From Ruminococcus sp. (GTDB lineage Bacteria > Bacillota > Clostridia > Oscillospirales > Ruminococcaceae): a stretch of DNA of 36,276 nucleotides. Position numbers and translations under genes: made by a program. The stretch spans positions 1 through 36,276 of the forward strand of contig JAISIH010000022.1 of NCBI GenBank assembly GCA_031262105.1, written 5' to 3'. Numbering within the stretch: position 1 is the stretch's first letter; each line of letters starts with the position of its first letter. Positions 6,615 through 15,313 of the stretch are shown in pieces. The notes under the pieces were generated by a model. The model saw only the letters and a program-made list of their open reading frames with translations. It was not told the origin of the DNA and did no database searches.

Positions 6615-8216
6615 CTATTCGGGAGGGTTTGTGTCGGTTGTTTCAAAGGATTCGTTTGAGGGAAGGTCAATTTTTTGAGTGAGGGTTAAATGCATTTCGA
6701 GTTCGTCAATGTCGCCTGTAATCTTTTTTCGTGAAACAGAGACGACTATAACGTCCCCCGCCTTCTTTCCTTCGAGAGCTTCGGTGATCGAAGTATCGGT
6801 TAGGACGGGTTTTCCGTCGATAGCTGTTATAATATCGTTCGGGAGAATTCCGGCGGCTTTTGCGCCGCTTCCGTCAACAACGGATGCGACAAGAAGCCCC
6901 GAGGGGAGATCATAGTAAGAGGCGGTGAGGTTGTCGAGAGATTGATACATAATCCCGAGCTTGACTTCGCCCTCAACATAGCCGTTTTCGATAAGCTCCT
7001 CGGCGGTTTTTATAACGTTATCCGCCTGTAAGAGGAAACCGAGGCTTTCCGCCATGCCCTCGATCATGTCAACCCGCTTCCCGACAACAATCCCGATAAC
7101 CTGCCCGTACATATTAACGGCAGGACCGCCGGAAGTTCCGGCATTAACCGCCGCATCGGTCTGGAAACATTCGAGATCCCTCGAATATTCCGTGGACATA
7201 ATCTGGTTTACATTAGAGATATAGCCGAAGGTTGCGAAGTTTTTGAGGTCTTCCCCGGCACTCGCGATAATTGCGACTTCCTCGCCGGTTTTTACGTCGG
7301 CGGTTTTCCCGAACGTCGCGGGGGTAAGCCCGTCAGCTTCAATCTTAAGCACAGCAACGTCCTGCGAATTATCCATGCCGATAAAGCTTGCTTCGTAAAC
7401 TTCACCGTCGGAGAGGGTTACGCTGTATGCAAGCCCGCCGTCGATAACGTGTGCGTTCGTGATAATATAGCCGTTCGCGGACATAACCACGCCGGAGCCG
7501 TATGCGAGCGGATAAAAATACTGGTCGCCGTAGACGGTTATAAGCACGCTTGAGGGCAGAACATAGTCAACAACGCCCTCGTGGGTCATAAGCCCGCTGT
7601 TTTCGTCAATATACATAGCGGCAGGAAGCGCAGGGCGGTCAACCTGTTCAACATTAACATCAATCGCAGATTGTTTATTGCCGCCGAAGATAGAGCCGCC
7701 GGCAGAGGGACGCGGAGCGGCAGGAGCGGCAGAATCGGGCGTACTTTCCGAATTGCTGAAAAAAAGCAAAACAGAAAGCATAACCGCCAAAACAGCAATT
7801 ACCGAAACGATAATTACGATAGTAGTTTTAGAGATACCGCGCTTTGGAGCAGCGGCGGATGGCACAGGTGAATAGCCATTCTGCGGCGGATAAACATAGC
7901 CGTTTTGCGGCGGGGGCGGCGGGGTATAACCCTGTTGCGGCGGAGTGTAACCTTGTAGCGGCGCGGTGTAGCCTTGCCCCGGAGGGTTGTATCTGCCGTT
8001 CGGAGGGGGGATATAGCCATTCGGAGGCGGCGGAACATAGCCGTTAGGTGTCGGAGGCGGCACATACCCGTTCGGAGCGGCACTATGATATTGCGGCGGC
8101 GGCGGCGCGGCAGTGGGCTCGGCAGGGGTTGCCGGCGCAGGCGACAATCTGTCCTCTGTCTTCTCGCCTCTGTCCTCTGTTATCTCGCCTCTGTCCTCTG
8201 TATTGTGTTCGTCCAT
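6615..8216 (-). CDS. HtrA/DegP-like membrane serine protease with PDZ domain
   Basis: This 533-residue protein has a cytoplasmic N-terminus (1-130), one membrane helix (about 131-154) and an extracytoplasmic trypsin-like domain with the full triad H256 (TNAH), D286 (SQD) and S362 (GTSGGP), followed by a PDZ domain (about 415-510). HtrA-type proteases degrade or sense misfolded proteins at the cell surface. The N-terminal part is unusual: it starts with TEDRGE heptads, then about 80 residues of NGYxPPP repeats rich in Pro, Tyr and Gly. GGAG lies eight bases before the ATG. It follows pap by 54 bases and probably shares its transcript. The catalytic assignment is firm; the Pro-rich region's partner is unknown. 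Confidence 0.9.
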   Translation of the reverse strand: MDEHNTEDRGEITEDRGEKTEDRLSPAPATPAEPTAAPPPPQYHSAAPNGYVPPPTPNGYVPPPPNGYIPPPNGRYNPPGQGYTAPLQGYTPPQQGYTPPPPPQNGYVYPPQNGYSPVPSAAAPKRGISKTTIVIIVSVIAVLAVMLSVLLFFSNSESTPDSAAPAAPRPSAGGSIFGGNKQSAIDVNVEQVDRPALPAAMYIDENSGLMTHEGVVDYVLPSSVLITVYGDQYFYPLAYGSGVVMSANGYIITNAHVIDGGLAYSVTLSDGEVYEASFIGMDNSQDVAVLKIEADGLTPATFGKTADVKTGEEVAIIASAGEDLKNFATFGYISNVNQIMSTEYSRDLECFQTDAAVNAGTSGGPAVNMYGQVIGIVVGKRVDMIEGMAESLGFLLQADNVIKTAEELIENGYVEGEVKLGIMYQSLDNLTASYYDLPSGLLVASVVDGSGAKAAGILPNDIITAIDGKPVLTDTSITEALEGKKAGDVIVVSVSRKKITGDIDELEMHLTLTQKIDLPSNESFETTDTNPPE

Positions 8217-8270
8217 GTAAAAAACTCCAATCGGTAAATCTGTATTCTGTCCTCTCGCCTCTGTCTTCTG
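8148..8270 (-). repeat. 7/21-bp minisatellite across the pap-htrA junction
   Basis: On the plus strand the unit is TCTGTnn TCTGTnn TCTCGCC (21 bases). Two full copies (8148-8168, 8169-8189) and a partial one (from 8190) lie in the protease coding region and give the TEDRGE heptads. The same unit reappears outside the coding region at 8239-8259, with a partial copy at 8260-8270, ending exactly at the pap stop codon. Confidence 0.8.
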
Positions 8271-9752
8271 CTATTTGCGTATCGCCTTTTCAAGTTCATC
8301 GGCAACGGTTTTTATTATCTTTGTGCGGGCGTAAAGTTTGTCGTTTGCTTCGATGATGTTCCATTTTGACTCGGAGAAGCTTGTGGTCGAAATCATCTTT
8401 TCGATGTAACCCTCGTAGGTGTCCCATTTTTCGCGGTTGCGCCAGTCTTCGTCGGTTATCTTCCATTTTTTGAGGGGGTTTTGCTCCCTTTCGTTGAAGC
8501 GGAGAAGCTGGGTTTCCTTGTCGATTTGAAGCCAGAATTTAATGAGCAGAACGCCGCTGTCAACGAGTTCGCTCTCGAATTCGACGATTTCGCGATAGGC
8601 TTGGTCTATGCGGTGAGGGTCGGTGAGATGTTCGACAGCCTCAACCATTACACGCCCGTACCATGTGCGGTCGAAGATGGTTATATGCCCGGTTTTCGGG
8701 AGCTTTTGCCAAAAGCGATAGAGGTAATGGCGGTTTTTTTCGGGCGGGAGAGGTGCAGCAATCGGCACAGCCTCATAACCGCGAGGGTCGAGAGAAGACG
8801 CAAGCCTCTTTACTGCGCCGCCCTTCCCGGCGGCATCCCAGCCCTCGAAGGCAACCACAACCGGCACTTTGTGCTTATAAATCAGCGAATGAAGGCGCGA
8901 AAGCTCTTTTTGAAGCTTCTTAAGCTTCTGTTCGTACTTATCGCGGGTTAAAACCTTGTCTTTCAGGTCAACGGACGCGAGCTTGAAGCCCGGCTTATCG
9001 AGGGATACAATCTCCGCAGTCTGAAGCACAGGGGTTTTGCGCCGCTCGGAATTGAGCGAATTGTTAATCTGACTTACAAGAATGTTGAACATCTGAAAGC
9101 GGGTGAATTTCCGGTCGGAAGTGTCGATAACCTTCCAGTGGGCATAGGGGAAATCCGTCTTTTCAAGCATATGGTCGAACTGTTTATAATAGCTGTCGTA
9201 ATTTTTATTACGCTTCTTGTCGCGGTCGGTAACACGCCATTTTGTCGCATCGTCTTCGCGGAGCTTTAGGAAACGGCGTTTTTGCTCCCCCTTCGAGATA
9301 TGAAGGAAGAATTTTATTATAAGATAACCGTCGTCGGTAAGCTGACGTTCAAAGGTGTTAACCTTCGCGAGCCGCTTTTTATATTCGGACTCGGAAATGT
9401 CCTGTTCAAGGCGGGCAATCGCAAGCTCTTGATACCAGCTTCGGTCAAGCACAGTTATCTTGCCCTTTTCGGGAATCTTCTCCCAAAAACGCTTCATGAG
9501 GGGATAACGCTTCTCGGCGTCTGTCGCCGGGAGCGTCGAATATACCGAAAAGAAGCGCGGGTCGAGCATCTTAATCATATCGGCGATAAGCTGCCCCTTG
9601 CCGGACGCCCCCCAGCCCTCAAGAAGGATTATAACCGGAAGCCCGGCGTCCATAATCTGATGTTGAATCGTACCCAAATCCTGTTGTAACTGCACCGTCA
9701 TATCGCGGTAATCGAAGGATTTGTTATTATTTTTAATTGCTTTTTCGAGCAT
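8271..9752 (-). CDS. pap: Polyphosphate:AMP phosphotransferase (two-domain PPK2)
   Basis: A 493-residue protein with two tandem PPK2 kinase domains. Domain 1 (about 10-235) has the P-loop G46-W-G-A-S-G-K-G53 and Walker B LDRSWYQ (102-108); domain 2 (about 265-490) has G304-W-D-A-A-G-K-G311 and FDRTWYGR (360-367). Such fused (class II) enzymes use inorganic polyphosphate to convert AMP to ADP in the cytoplasm. The acidic residue of the P-loop (D306 in domain 2) is replaced by glycine (G48) in domain 1, so domain 1 may be weak or structural. It has a good promoter (TTGCAA-17-TATACT) and an AAAGG site, and leads into the HtrA-like gene. Family and architecture are clear. Confidence 0.88.
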   Translation of the reverse strand: MLEKAIKNNNKSFDYRDMTVQLQQDLGTIQHQIMDAGLPVIILLEGWGASGKGQLIADMIKMLDPRFFSVYSTLPATDAEKRYPLMKRFWEKIPEKGKITVLDRSWYQELAIARLEQDISESEYKKRLAKVNTFERQLTDDGYLIIKFFLHISKGEQKRRFLKLREDDATKWRVTDRDKKRNKNYDSYYKQFDHMLEKTDFPYAHWKVIDTSDRKFTRFQMFNILVSQINNSLNSERRKTPVLQTAEIVSLDKPGFKLASVDLKDKVLTRDKYEQKLKKLQKELSRLHSLIYKHKVPVVVAFEGWDAAGKGGAVKRLASSLDPRGYEAVPIAAPLPPEKNRHYLYRFWQKLPKTGHITIFDRTWYGRVMVEAVEHLTDPHRIDQAYREIVEFESELVDSGVLLIKFWLQIDKETQLLRFNEREQNPLKKWKITDEDWRNREKWDTYEGYIEKMISTTSFSESKWNIIEANDKLYARTKIIKTVADELEKAIRK

Positions 9753-9791
9753 AGTAAGTACCTTTTTCTCTGCAAAATTTCACTCATATTC

Positions 9792-9820
9792 AGTATAACT
9801 CATATTTTTATAAATTGCAA
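9792..9820 (-). promoter_or_regulatory. Sigma-A type promoter for pap
   Basis: On the minus strand: TTGCAA (9815-9820), 17-base spacer, TATACT (9792-9797), about 40 bases before the pap ATG. Confidence 0.75.
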
Positions 9821-9847
9821 GCGATTTCACAAAATTTTCTTCATAAG

Positions 9848-9881
9848 TTAACACGCCGCATAAACTTGTGCGGCGTGTTAA
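9848..9881. terminator. Strong hairpin after the small secreted protein gene
   Basis: TTAACACGCCGCA (9848-9860) pairs perfectly with 9869-9881 around an 8-base loop. It lies two bases past the stop of the minus-strand gene at 9884 and just before the pap promoter. It lacks a clear T-run on either strand, so it is a terminator-like or transcript-stabilising hairpin rather than a textbook terminator. Confidence 0.6.
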
Positions 9882-9883
9882 AA

Positions 9884-10303
9884 TTATAGATTTTCTGCAA
9901 TTATCTGTCCGGAATCCGCCCTTAAGTCAATCACCTTTCTGTCCCTAATGTCGTCGGATATTAAAAAGCAGAGCTTAATATACTTCCCCCCGGCGGCTTC
10001 GCAAATCTTTTCTACCCCTGATTTTGAAATGCCTACAGTCCCTTTCGGCACATAAATTATTATAACATCCATTTTTACAATATCGGCGCGTACAGCCGCC
10101 GCCTTAACCGCTTCTACTGTTGAGGCACTGTCTACCGTCCCCATGAAGTTAACCCCCGTGGTTACGCTCCCGTCTTTATTCACCGCGGCTGTTACCCCGC
10201 TTACCCAAAACGTCTGTTCGTCATAAAAAGCCGCACCTGCCGTTACAGAGGAGAAAGACAATACGATTATTGCCGTTATTAAAAGACTGTAAAATTTTTT
10301 CAT
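9884..10303 (-). CDS. Small secreted protein, unknown
   Basis: A 139-residue protein that I do not recognise. Residues 1-25 form a signal peptide (MKKFYSLL, hydrophobic core, then AGAA), so it is exported. The mature part is small, mixed alpha/beta, with two cysteines (in KICEAAGG and KLCF) that could form a disulfide. There is a run of hydrophobic strands (VKMDVIIIYVPKG, KYIKLCFLIS). The start at 10303 is fixed by AGGAGG at 10311-10316, seven bases upstream; a longer in-frame start at 10357 lacks this. It stands alone, divergent from secDF and followed by a strong hairpin. Confidence 0.75.
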   Translation of the reverse strand: MKKFYSLLITAIIVLSFSSVTAGAAFYDEQTFWVSGVTAAVNKDGSVTTGVNFMGTVDSASTVEAVKAAAVRADIVKMDVIIIYVPKGTVGISKSGVEKICEAAGGKYIKLCFLISDDIRDRKVIDLRADSGQIIAENL

Positions 10304-10408
10304 GTTAATCCCTCCTGTTAACAGTATATAATAAATATGTGTAAAATTAAACAACATTTTCTTAATAAATTTTATGATGAAAAATAATGAAAAAGTGTCT
10401 TATAACTA

Positions 10409-10438
10409 TTGACAATGCTGATAATAATATGATATAAT
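10409..10438 (+). promoter_or_regulatory. Sigma-A promoter for the secDF unit
   Basis: TTGACA (10409-10414), 18-base spacer, TATAAT (10433-10438): both hexamers match consensus. The leader to the secDF start is about 36-45 bases. Confidence 0.85.
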
Positions 10439-10480
10439 AAAACGATTGATGTTTGAATATTAATTTCTTATAGATAGAGG

Positions 10481-12898
10481 ATGGATAAAGTGAAAAGAGT
10501 TAAAAAGCCTGTATTTTTCGTAGTGTTTATATTAATATTCCTGTTTGCGTATTCTGTTATATATGGAATAAGTTACTATTACGGGGATAATAAGACAACC
10601 TATATTAAGGGCGTTGACGACATACGCTTCGGTATTGACATTAAGGGCGGCGTTGACGTAACCTTTACGCCGGATATGACCGGTATGACCGGCGAGGTTA
10701 CGAATTCACAGCTTGACTCCGCAAAAGAAGTTATCGTTCAGCGTATGGTTAACCAGAACATAACCGATTATGAATGTTATATTGATTATGACAACAAGAG
10801 AATTATCGTTCGCTTCCCTTGGAAAGAGGGGGAGACGAATTTTGACCCCGAGGCGGCTGTAAAAGAACTCGGCGAAACCGCTTCTTTAACGTTTCGTGAG
10901 GGAATGGAGTCGGAGACCGTTCTGAATGAAGACGGCACGGCGGAAATGATCCCCGCCGGGGTTACGGCGGAAAATCTTATCCTTGAGGGCAAGGACGTTT
11001 CAAAGGCAGAGGCGGCGTATTATCCCGACGAATCTTCCGGCGGAACCTACGTCTGGATCGTGTCACTTACGCTTACGCCGGAGGGTGCAACGAAATTCGC
11101 GGAGGCTACCGCGAAGCTTGCCCCCGTACAGGGTCAAATTTCAATCTGGATGGACAACACAATGATCTCCGCCCCGACAGTACAGTCGGTCATCAGCGAC
11201 GGCAACGCACAAATCTCCGGCAGCTTCGATGCCGACAGCGCGAAAGCCCTTGCCGATAAAATTAACTCCGGCGCGCTCCCGTTTAAGCTTGTGACAGCCT
11301 CGTTCTCGACCATTTCGCCGAGCCTCGGGCAGGGTGCGCTTGATGCAATGGTCCTTGCAGGGATAATTGCTTTCATATGTATCTGTATAATTGTTATCAG
11401 CATTTATCGCATGATGGGCGTTGTAACCGTGGTTGCCCTTGTCGGGCAGGTTGCGGGAACGCTTGCGTTTGTGTCCGGCTTCTTCGCGTTCCAAAACAGC
11501 TCCGTTTTAACAATCCCGGGTATCGCGGGCGTAATCCTTGCCGTGGGGATGGGCGTTGACGCGAATGTTATCACCGGCGAACGCATCAAGGAGGAACTCT
11601 ACGCCGGGAAAACCCTTGACGGCGCGATTTCTTCCGGCTTCGCGAGGGCATTCTCCGCAATCCTCGACGGTAACGTTACGATGGTTTTAATCGCAGTCAT
11701 CCTCATGGGTGCGTTCGGAACCCCCGACAGCATCTTCGCAAAGGCACTCTCATTCGCATTCTTCATGTTCGGTCCGTCAACCGCCGGGACAATCTACTCA
11801 TTCGGCTATACCCTCCTTGTCGGCACAGCCCTGAACATGGTTTTCGGCGTATGGTGTTCGCGCCTTATGCTTACGTCGCTGTCTAAATTTAAGGCTCTCC
11901 GCAACCCTTGGCTATATTGCAAAAACAAGGGTCAAGCTGAGATTAAGACGTTCAAATTCGATTTTGTCGCAAAACGCAAAATCCTTATCGGCATCGCCGG
12001 CGCGATGATTGTAATTTCAATCGGCTCAACATTCATACTCGGGGCGAACCTTGACATACAGTTTAAGGGCGGTACGCTCCTCTCTTACGTCTATGACGGC
12101 GATATCGACCTTAACGCATTTGAAGAGACGGCGCGTGAATCGCTGGGCGGCTATAACTTCACCGCAACGACCGGCACGAACTTCACCACCGGCAAGAATA
12201 ATATTCAACTGTCGCTTTTAACTTCCGACGGTCTCGGAATCGACACGCAGACAGCGTTAACAGACGCCTTGCAGGCACGCTTCCCCGATAATAACGTTGA
12301 CGTAATCGAGTCTTCGGATATTTCGCCGAGTTCCGGGCGTGAGTTCTTCTTAAAATGCCTTGTGGCGGTGCTGTTATCCTTTGTAGTCCTCGTTTTCTAT
12401 ATCGCACTGCGGTTTAAGAAAATCGGCGGCTGGAAAGCCGGGGTCTGCGCAATTATCGCGCTTCTCCACGACTGTATTGCCGTCTACGGCGCGTTCATAA
12501 TCTTCGGCATGAGTATCAACGCGAACTTCATGGCGGTTGTCCTCACAATCCTCGGCTCTTCAATTAACAATACTATCGTAATCTACGACAGACTCCGCGA
12601 GAACGAAACCCTCTACGACGGCAAAATGGACCTCTCCGAACTCGGCAACCTCTCGATAAACCAATCCATAACGCGCTGTATCTGGACGTCGCTAACCACC
12701 TTCGTTTCGATGGTTGTCGTTTCAATCGTCGCGCTTTCGATGGGCGTCGAGTCAATCATAAGCTTCTCAATCCCGATGGCTGTCGGTATAGTCTGCGGAA
12801 CCTACTCGTCAATCTGCCTGACAATCCCTCTCTGGTTAACGCTTAGAGGTACTGTAAGAAAGAACAAGACAAAACACGGTAAGGCAGTAAAAGCATGA
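10481..12898 (+). CDS. secDF: Fused protein translocase subunit SecDF
   Basis: An 805-residue fusion of SecD and SecF, which uses the proton gradient to pull secreted proteins out of the SecYEG channel. The SecD half has an N-terminal helix (about 9-30), the FGIDIKGGVDVTF signature, a large extracytoplasmic region (about 60-280) and a block of membrane helices. The SecF half starts near residue 500 with a helix and LDIQFKGGT, again followed by a loop and five helices. The in-frame GTG at 10490 sits nine bases after AGAGG, whereas the ATG at 10481 abuts it, so the real start may be three codons later. It is the first gene of a plus-strand unit, 8 bases ahead of the next gene. Confidence 0.93.
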   Translation: MDKVKRVKKPVFFVVFILIFLFAYSVIYGISYYYGDNKTTYIKGVDDIRFGIDIKGGVDVTFTPDMTGMTGEVTNSQLDSAKEVIVQRMVNQNITDYECYIDYDNKRIIVRFPWKEGETNFDPEAAVKELGETASLTFREGMESETVLNEDGTAEMIPAGVTAENLILEGKDVSKAEAAYYPDESSGGTYVWIVSLTLTPEGATKFAEATAKLAPVQGQISIWMDNTMISAPTVQSVISDGNAQISGSFDADSAKALADKINSGALPFKLVTASFSTISPSLGQGALDAMVLAGIIAFICICIIVISIYRMMGVVTVVALVGQVAGTLAFVSGFFAFQNSSVLTIPGIAGVILAVGMGVDANVITGERIKEELYAGKTLDGAISSGFARAFSAILDGNVTMVLIAVILMGAFGTPDSIFAKALSFAFFMFGPSTAGTIYSFGYTLLVGTALNMVFGVWCSRLMLTSLSKFKALRNPWLYCKNKGQAEIKTFKFDFVAKRKILIGIAGAMIVISIGSTFILGANLDIQFKGGTLLSYVYDGDIDLNAFEETARESLGGYNFTATTGTNFTTGKNNIQLSLLTSDGLGIDTQTALTDALQARFPDNNVDVIESSDISPSSGREFFLKCLVAVLLSFVVLVFYIALRFKKIGGWKAGVCAIIALLHDCIAVYGAFIIFGMSINANFMAVVLTILGSSINNTIVIYDRLRENETLYDGKMDLSELGNLSINQSITRCIWTSLTTFVSMVVVSIVALSMGVESIISFSIPMAVGIVCGTYSSICLTIPLWLTLRGTVRKNKTKHGKAVKA

Positions 12899-12906
12899 GG
12901 TAAACT

Positions 12907-13704
12907 ATGTTTGGAGGCGCGGCGGCGGCGAGCCTTTACCCTGATTTACAGGAAGACTGCTTCTTTGCGCTTGCATCACGCGGCGTTAAGCATATTGAAA
13001 TCTTCCTTAATACACATTCTGAATTTTTCCCGCCGGTGCTTTCTCGCATAGTCGAAATAAAGCGCGAATTTGACATTGACATAACCTCTGTCCACCCCTA
13101 CACCTGCGGCATTGAGCAGATGATGCTTTTTACCTCTTATGCCCGCAGACTTGACGATTTTTTCGAGTATCAGAAGCTCTATTTCGACTATATGAATACG
13201 CTCGGGGCAAGGTATTTTATACTCCATGGGAGCAAGCCGCCCGAGAAACTTCCGGAAGCGGAAATTTTCGAGCGTTTCGCAATGTTACAAGACCTTGCGG
13301 AAAGCTTCGGGGTTACGGTTTTGCAGGAAAATGTCGTCCGCAATTCATCAAAAGACCTTGCAAAGCTTGTACGGATGAAGGATTACCTCGGGGATAAGGC
13401 GCAGTTTGTGCTTGACACAAAACAGGCGAGGCGTTCCGGCTACGAGCCGTGTGACCACGTCCGCGCCTTGGGCAAAAACATTAAGCACATTCATTTTTCG
13501 GACGCCGATAAGCGCAACGACTGTAAGATGTTTTCACCGTCGGCTGAAAACGACAGGTTTTTCGCCGAGCTTGATAAAAACGGCTACGACGGCGCAGTCC
13601 TCCTTGAACTTTATCACGAAAACACGCCCGATTTTGTTCAAAGGCTAACCGCAAACGCATTGATGCTTGACGATTATCTTATTAAAAAAGAATGGGAAAA
13701 ATGA
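12907..13704 (+). CDS. Sugar phosphate isomerase/epimerase-like TIM barrel
   Basis: A 265-residue single-domain protein of the xylose isomerase-like / AP endonuclease 2 superfamily. Likely metal ligands and active-site positions appear at the usual strand ends: SVHPYT, LHGSK, LQENVVR (Glu), VLDTKQA (Asp), HIHFSDAD (His/Asp) and LLELYHEN (Glu). Members isomerise or epimerise sugars or inositols, or cut DNA at abasic sites. The length suits a sugar isomerase/epimerase, and it lacks clear endonuclease IV signatures. It lies 8 bases after secDF, with TGAGG just before the ATG, and overlaps nothing; glyQS starts 1 base after its stop. The substrate is unknown. Confidence 0.75.
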   Translation: MFGGAAAASLYPDLQEDCFFALASRGVKHIEIFLNTHSEFFPPVLSRIVEIKREFDIDITSVHPYTCGIEQMMLFTSYARRLDDFFEYQKLYFDYMNTLGARYFILHGSKPPEKLPEAEIFERFAMLQDLAESFGVTVLQENVVRNSSKDLAKLVRMKDYLGDKAQFVLDTKQARRSGYEPCDHVRALGKNIKHIHFSDADKRNDCKMFSPSAENDRFFAELDKNGYDGAVLLELYHENTPDFVQRLTANALMLDDYLIKKEWEK

Positions 13705-13705
13705 T

Positions 13706-15073
13706 ATGGAAAAGACTATGGATAAAATTGTAAATCTTTGCAAAAACCGCGGGTATATCTTCCCGGGTTCGGAGATTTACGGCGGGCTTTCTAACTCGTG
13801 GGATTACGGTCCGCTCGGGGTTGAGCTTAAGGAAAACATCAAGAAAGCTTGGCGCAAGAAATTTATACAGGAAAGCCCTTATAATGTCGGGCTTGACAGC
13901 GCAATTTTGATGAATAATCAGACGTGGATTGCCTCCGGGCATCTCACGAATTTTTCGGATCCGCTTATCGACTGCAAATCCTGCAAAACCCGTCATCGTG
14001 CCGACCAGCTTATCGAAGACCAGACAGGAACTGCTGTTGAAGGCATGACGAACGAGCAGATGGACGAGATTATCGCTTCCGGGAAGGTTAAATGCCCGCA
14101 TTGCGGCAAGTCCGATTTTACAAAAATCAGGCAATTTAACCTCATGTTCAAGACCTTCCAAGGCACAACCGAAGACACAAAAGCGGAACTCTACTTACGT
14201 CCCGAAACCGCGCAGGGCATTTTTGTTAATTTTAACAATATCGTAAGAACGACAAGGAAGAAGCTGCCGTTCGGTGTTGCGCAGATTGGTAAATCCTTCC
14301 GCAATGAGATTACCCCGGGCAACTTCACATTCAGAACACGCGAATTTGAACAGATGGAGCTTGAGTTTTTCTGCAAGCCGGGTACAGACTTAGAGTGGTT
14401 CACATACTGGCGCGGATTCTGCCGCGACTGGCTCTTAAGCTTAGGGATAAAGGGAGAAAATATCCGCCTTCGCGACCATTCGCCCGAGGAATTGTCGTTC
14501 TACTCGAACGCGACGACCGACATTGAATATAAATTCCCGTTCTCGTGGGGGGAACTTTGGGGCATCGCCGACCGCACCGACTACGACCTCACCCAGCACA
14601 TGAAGACGAGCGGCAAGTCCCTCGAATATTTCGACCCGGAGGACAACTCGAAGCTTATCCCGTACGTTATCGAGCCGTCTCTCGGCTGTGACAGGGTTGC
14701 GCTTGCGTTTATCTGCGAAAGCTACGACGAAGAAGAGCTCCCGGGCGGCGACGTCCGCAACGTAATGCATCTTCACCCCGCGCTTGCGCCGTTCAAGGCG
14801 GCAATATTGCCCCTCACAAAGAAACTTGACGAGCCGGCACGCGAGATATTCACAAATCTTGCCAAATATTATAATATAGATTATGACCTCTCCGGGCAGA
14901 TCGGCAAGCGTTATCGCCGCCAAGACGAAATCGGCACGCCTTTCTGCATTACATTCGACTTCGAGTCCCTTGAAGACAAATGCGTAACCGTCCGCGACCG
15001 CGACACCATGGCTCAAGAACGCATTTCTATCGAAAACCTTAAAAATTATCTTGATGAGAAGTTGTACTTCTAA
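13706..15073 (+). CDS. glyQS: Glycyl-tRNA synthetase (alpha2 type)
   Basis: A 455-residue class II synthetase of the single-chain homodimer type, charging tRNA-Gly with glycine. Visible marks are the N-terminal [27 protein letters not shown], a zinc-ribbon-like insert with CKSC and CPHC pairs, motif 2 ([21 protein letters not shown]), motif 3 ([13 protein letters not shown]), and a C-terminal anticodon-binding domain (about 350-455). The ATG at 13706 is chosen over an upstream in-frame codon inside the previous gene; another ATG four codons later is possible. It is the third gene of the secDF unit. I see no T-box leader before it, so glycine-tRNA control, if any, is not local. Confidence 0.95.
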   Translation: MEKTMDKIVNLCKNRGYIFPGSEIYGGLSNSWDYGPLGVELKENIKKAWRKKFIQESPYNVGLDSAILMNNQTWIASGHLTNFSDPLIDCKSCKTRHRADQLIEDQTGTAVEGMTNEQMDEIIASGKVKCPHCGKSDFTKIRQFNLMFKTFQGTTEDTKAELYLRPETAQGIFVNFNNIVRTTRKKLPFGVAQIGKSFRNEITPGNFTFRTREFEQMELEFFCKPGTDLEWFTYWRGFCRDWLLSLGIKGENIRLRDHSPEELSFYSNATTDIEYKFPFSWGELWGIADRTDYDLTQHMKTSGKSLEYFDPEDNSKLIPYVIEPSLGCDRVALAFICESYDEEELPGGDVRNVMHLHPALAPFKAAILPLTKKLDEPAREIFTNLAKYYNIDYDLSGQIGKRYRRQDEIGTPFCITFDFESLEDKCVTVRDRDTMAQERISIENLKNYLDEKLYF

Positions 15074-15143
15074 GCCGTAAAACCCCCGACAGACTGCCGT
15101 AAACCCCTGTAAACCTCTCGCCGCCGTTCTCATACACGCAAAA

Positions 15144-15258
15144 CGCTTTAAAGCGGCGAATTGTTTCTTGTAAGACCACCCCGCCCCCCACAACGCTTTA
15201 AAGCGGCGAATTAATTCCAGTGAAACTACCCCTCTAAACTCTCCAACGCTTTAAAGCG
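15144..15258. repeat. Three palindromic repeats CGCTTTAAAGCG
   Basis: The 12-bp perfect palindrome occurs at 15144-15155, 15194-15205 and 15247-15258, spaced 50 and 53 bases. Flanks are also alike: AA before, then GGCGAATT (first two copies), a pyrimidine stretch, and a GTAAnAC..ACC tail. They lie in the 240 bases between glyQS and ttcA, where I see no gene, no clear terminator and no clear promoter. They could be operators or hairpins. Confidence 0.8.
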
Positions 15259-15313
15259 ATGGTTTGATTTCTGTAAAATCGAACTACCTTTACCACGGAT
15301 AGATGTTAAAAAT

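Noticed and set aside
10323-10351. TTTAAT-17-TATACT promoter for the small secreted protein at 9884-10303
   Set aside because: Transcription from it would start inside the AGGAGG ribosome binding site, so the real promoter is probably further upstream; none was clear.
13600-13706. T-box riboswitch before glyQS
   Set aside because: glyQS starts 1 base after the preceding gene, leaving no leader.
14441-15193. A 250-codon open frame antisense to glyQS
   Set aside because: It is the shadow of a well-supported synthetase gene, with no family motif and no start signals.
15144-15258. CRISPR array
   Set aside because: The repeated core is only 12 bases, palindromic, present three times, the intervening sequences are related to each other, and no cas gene is in the window.
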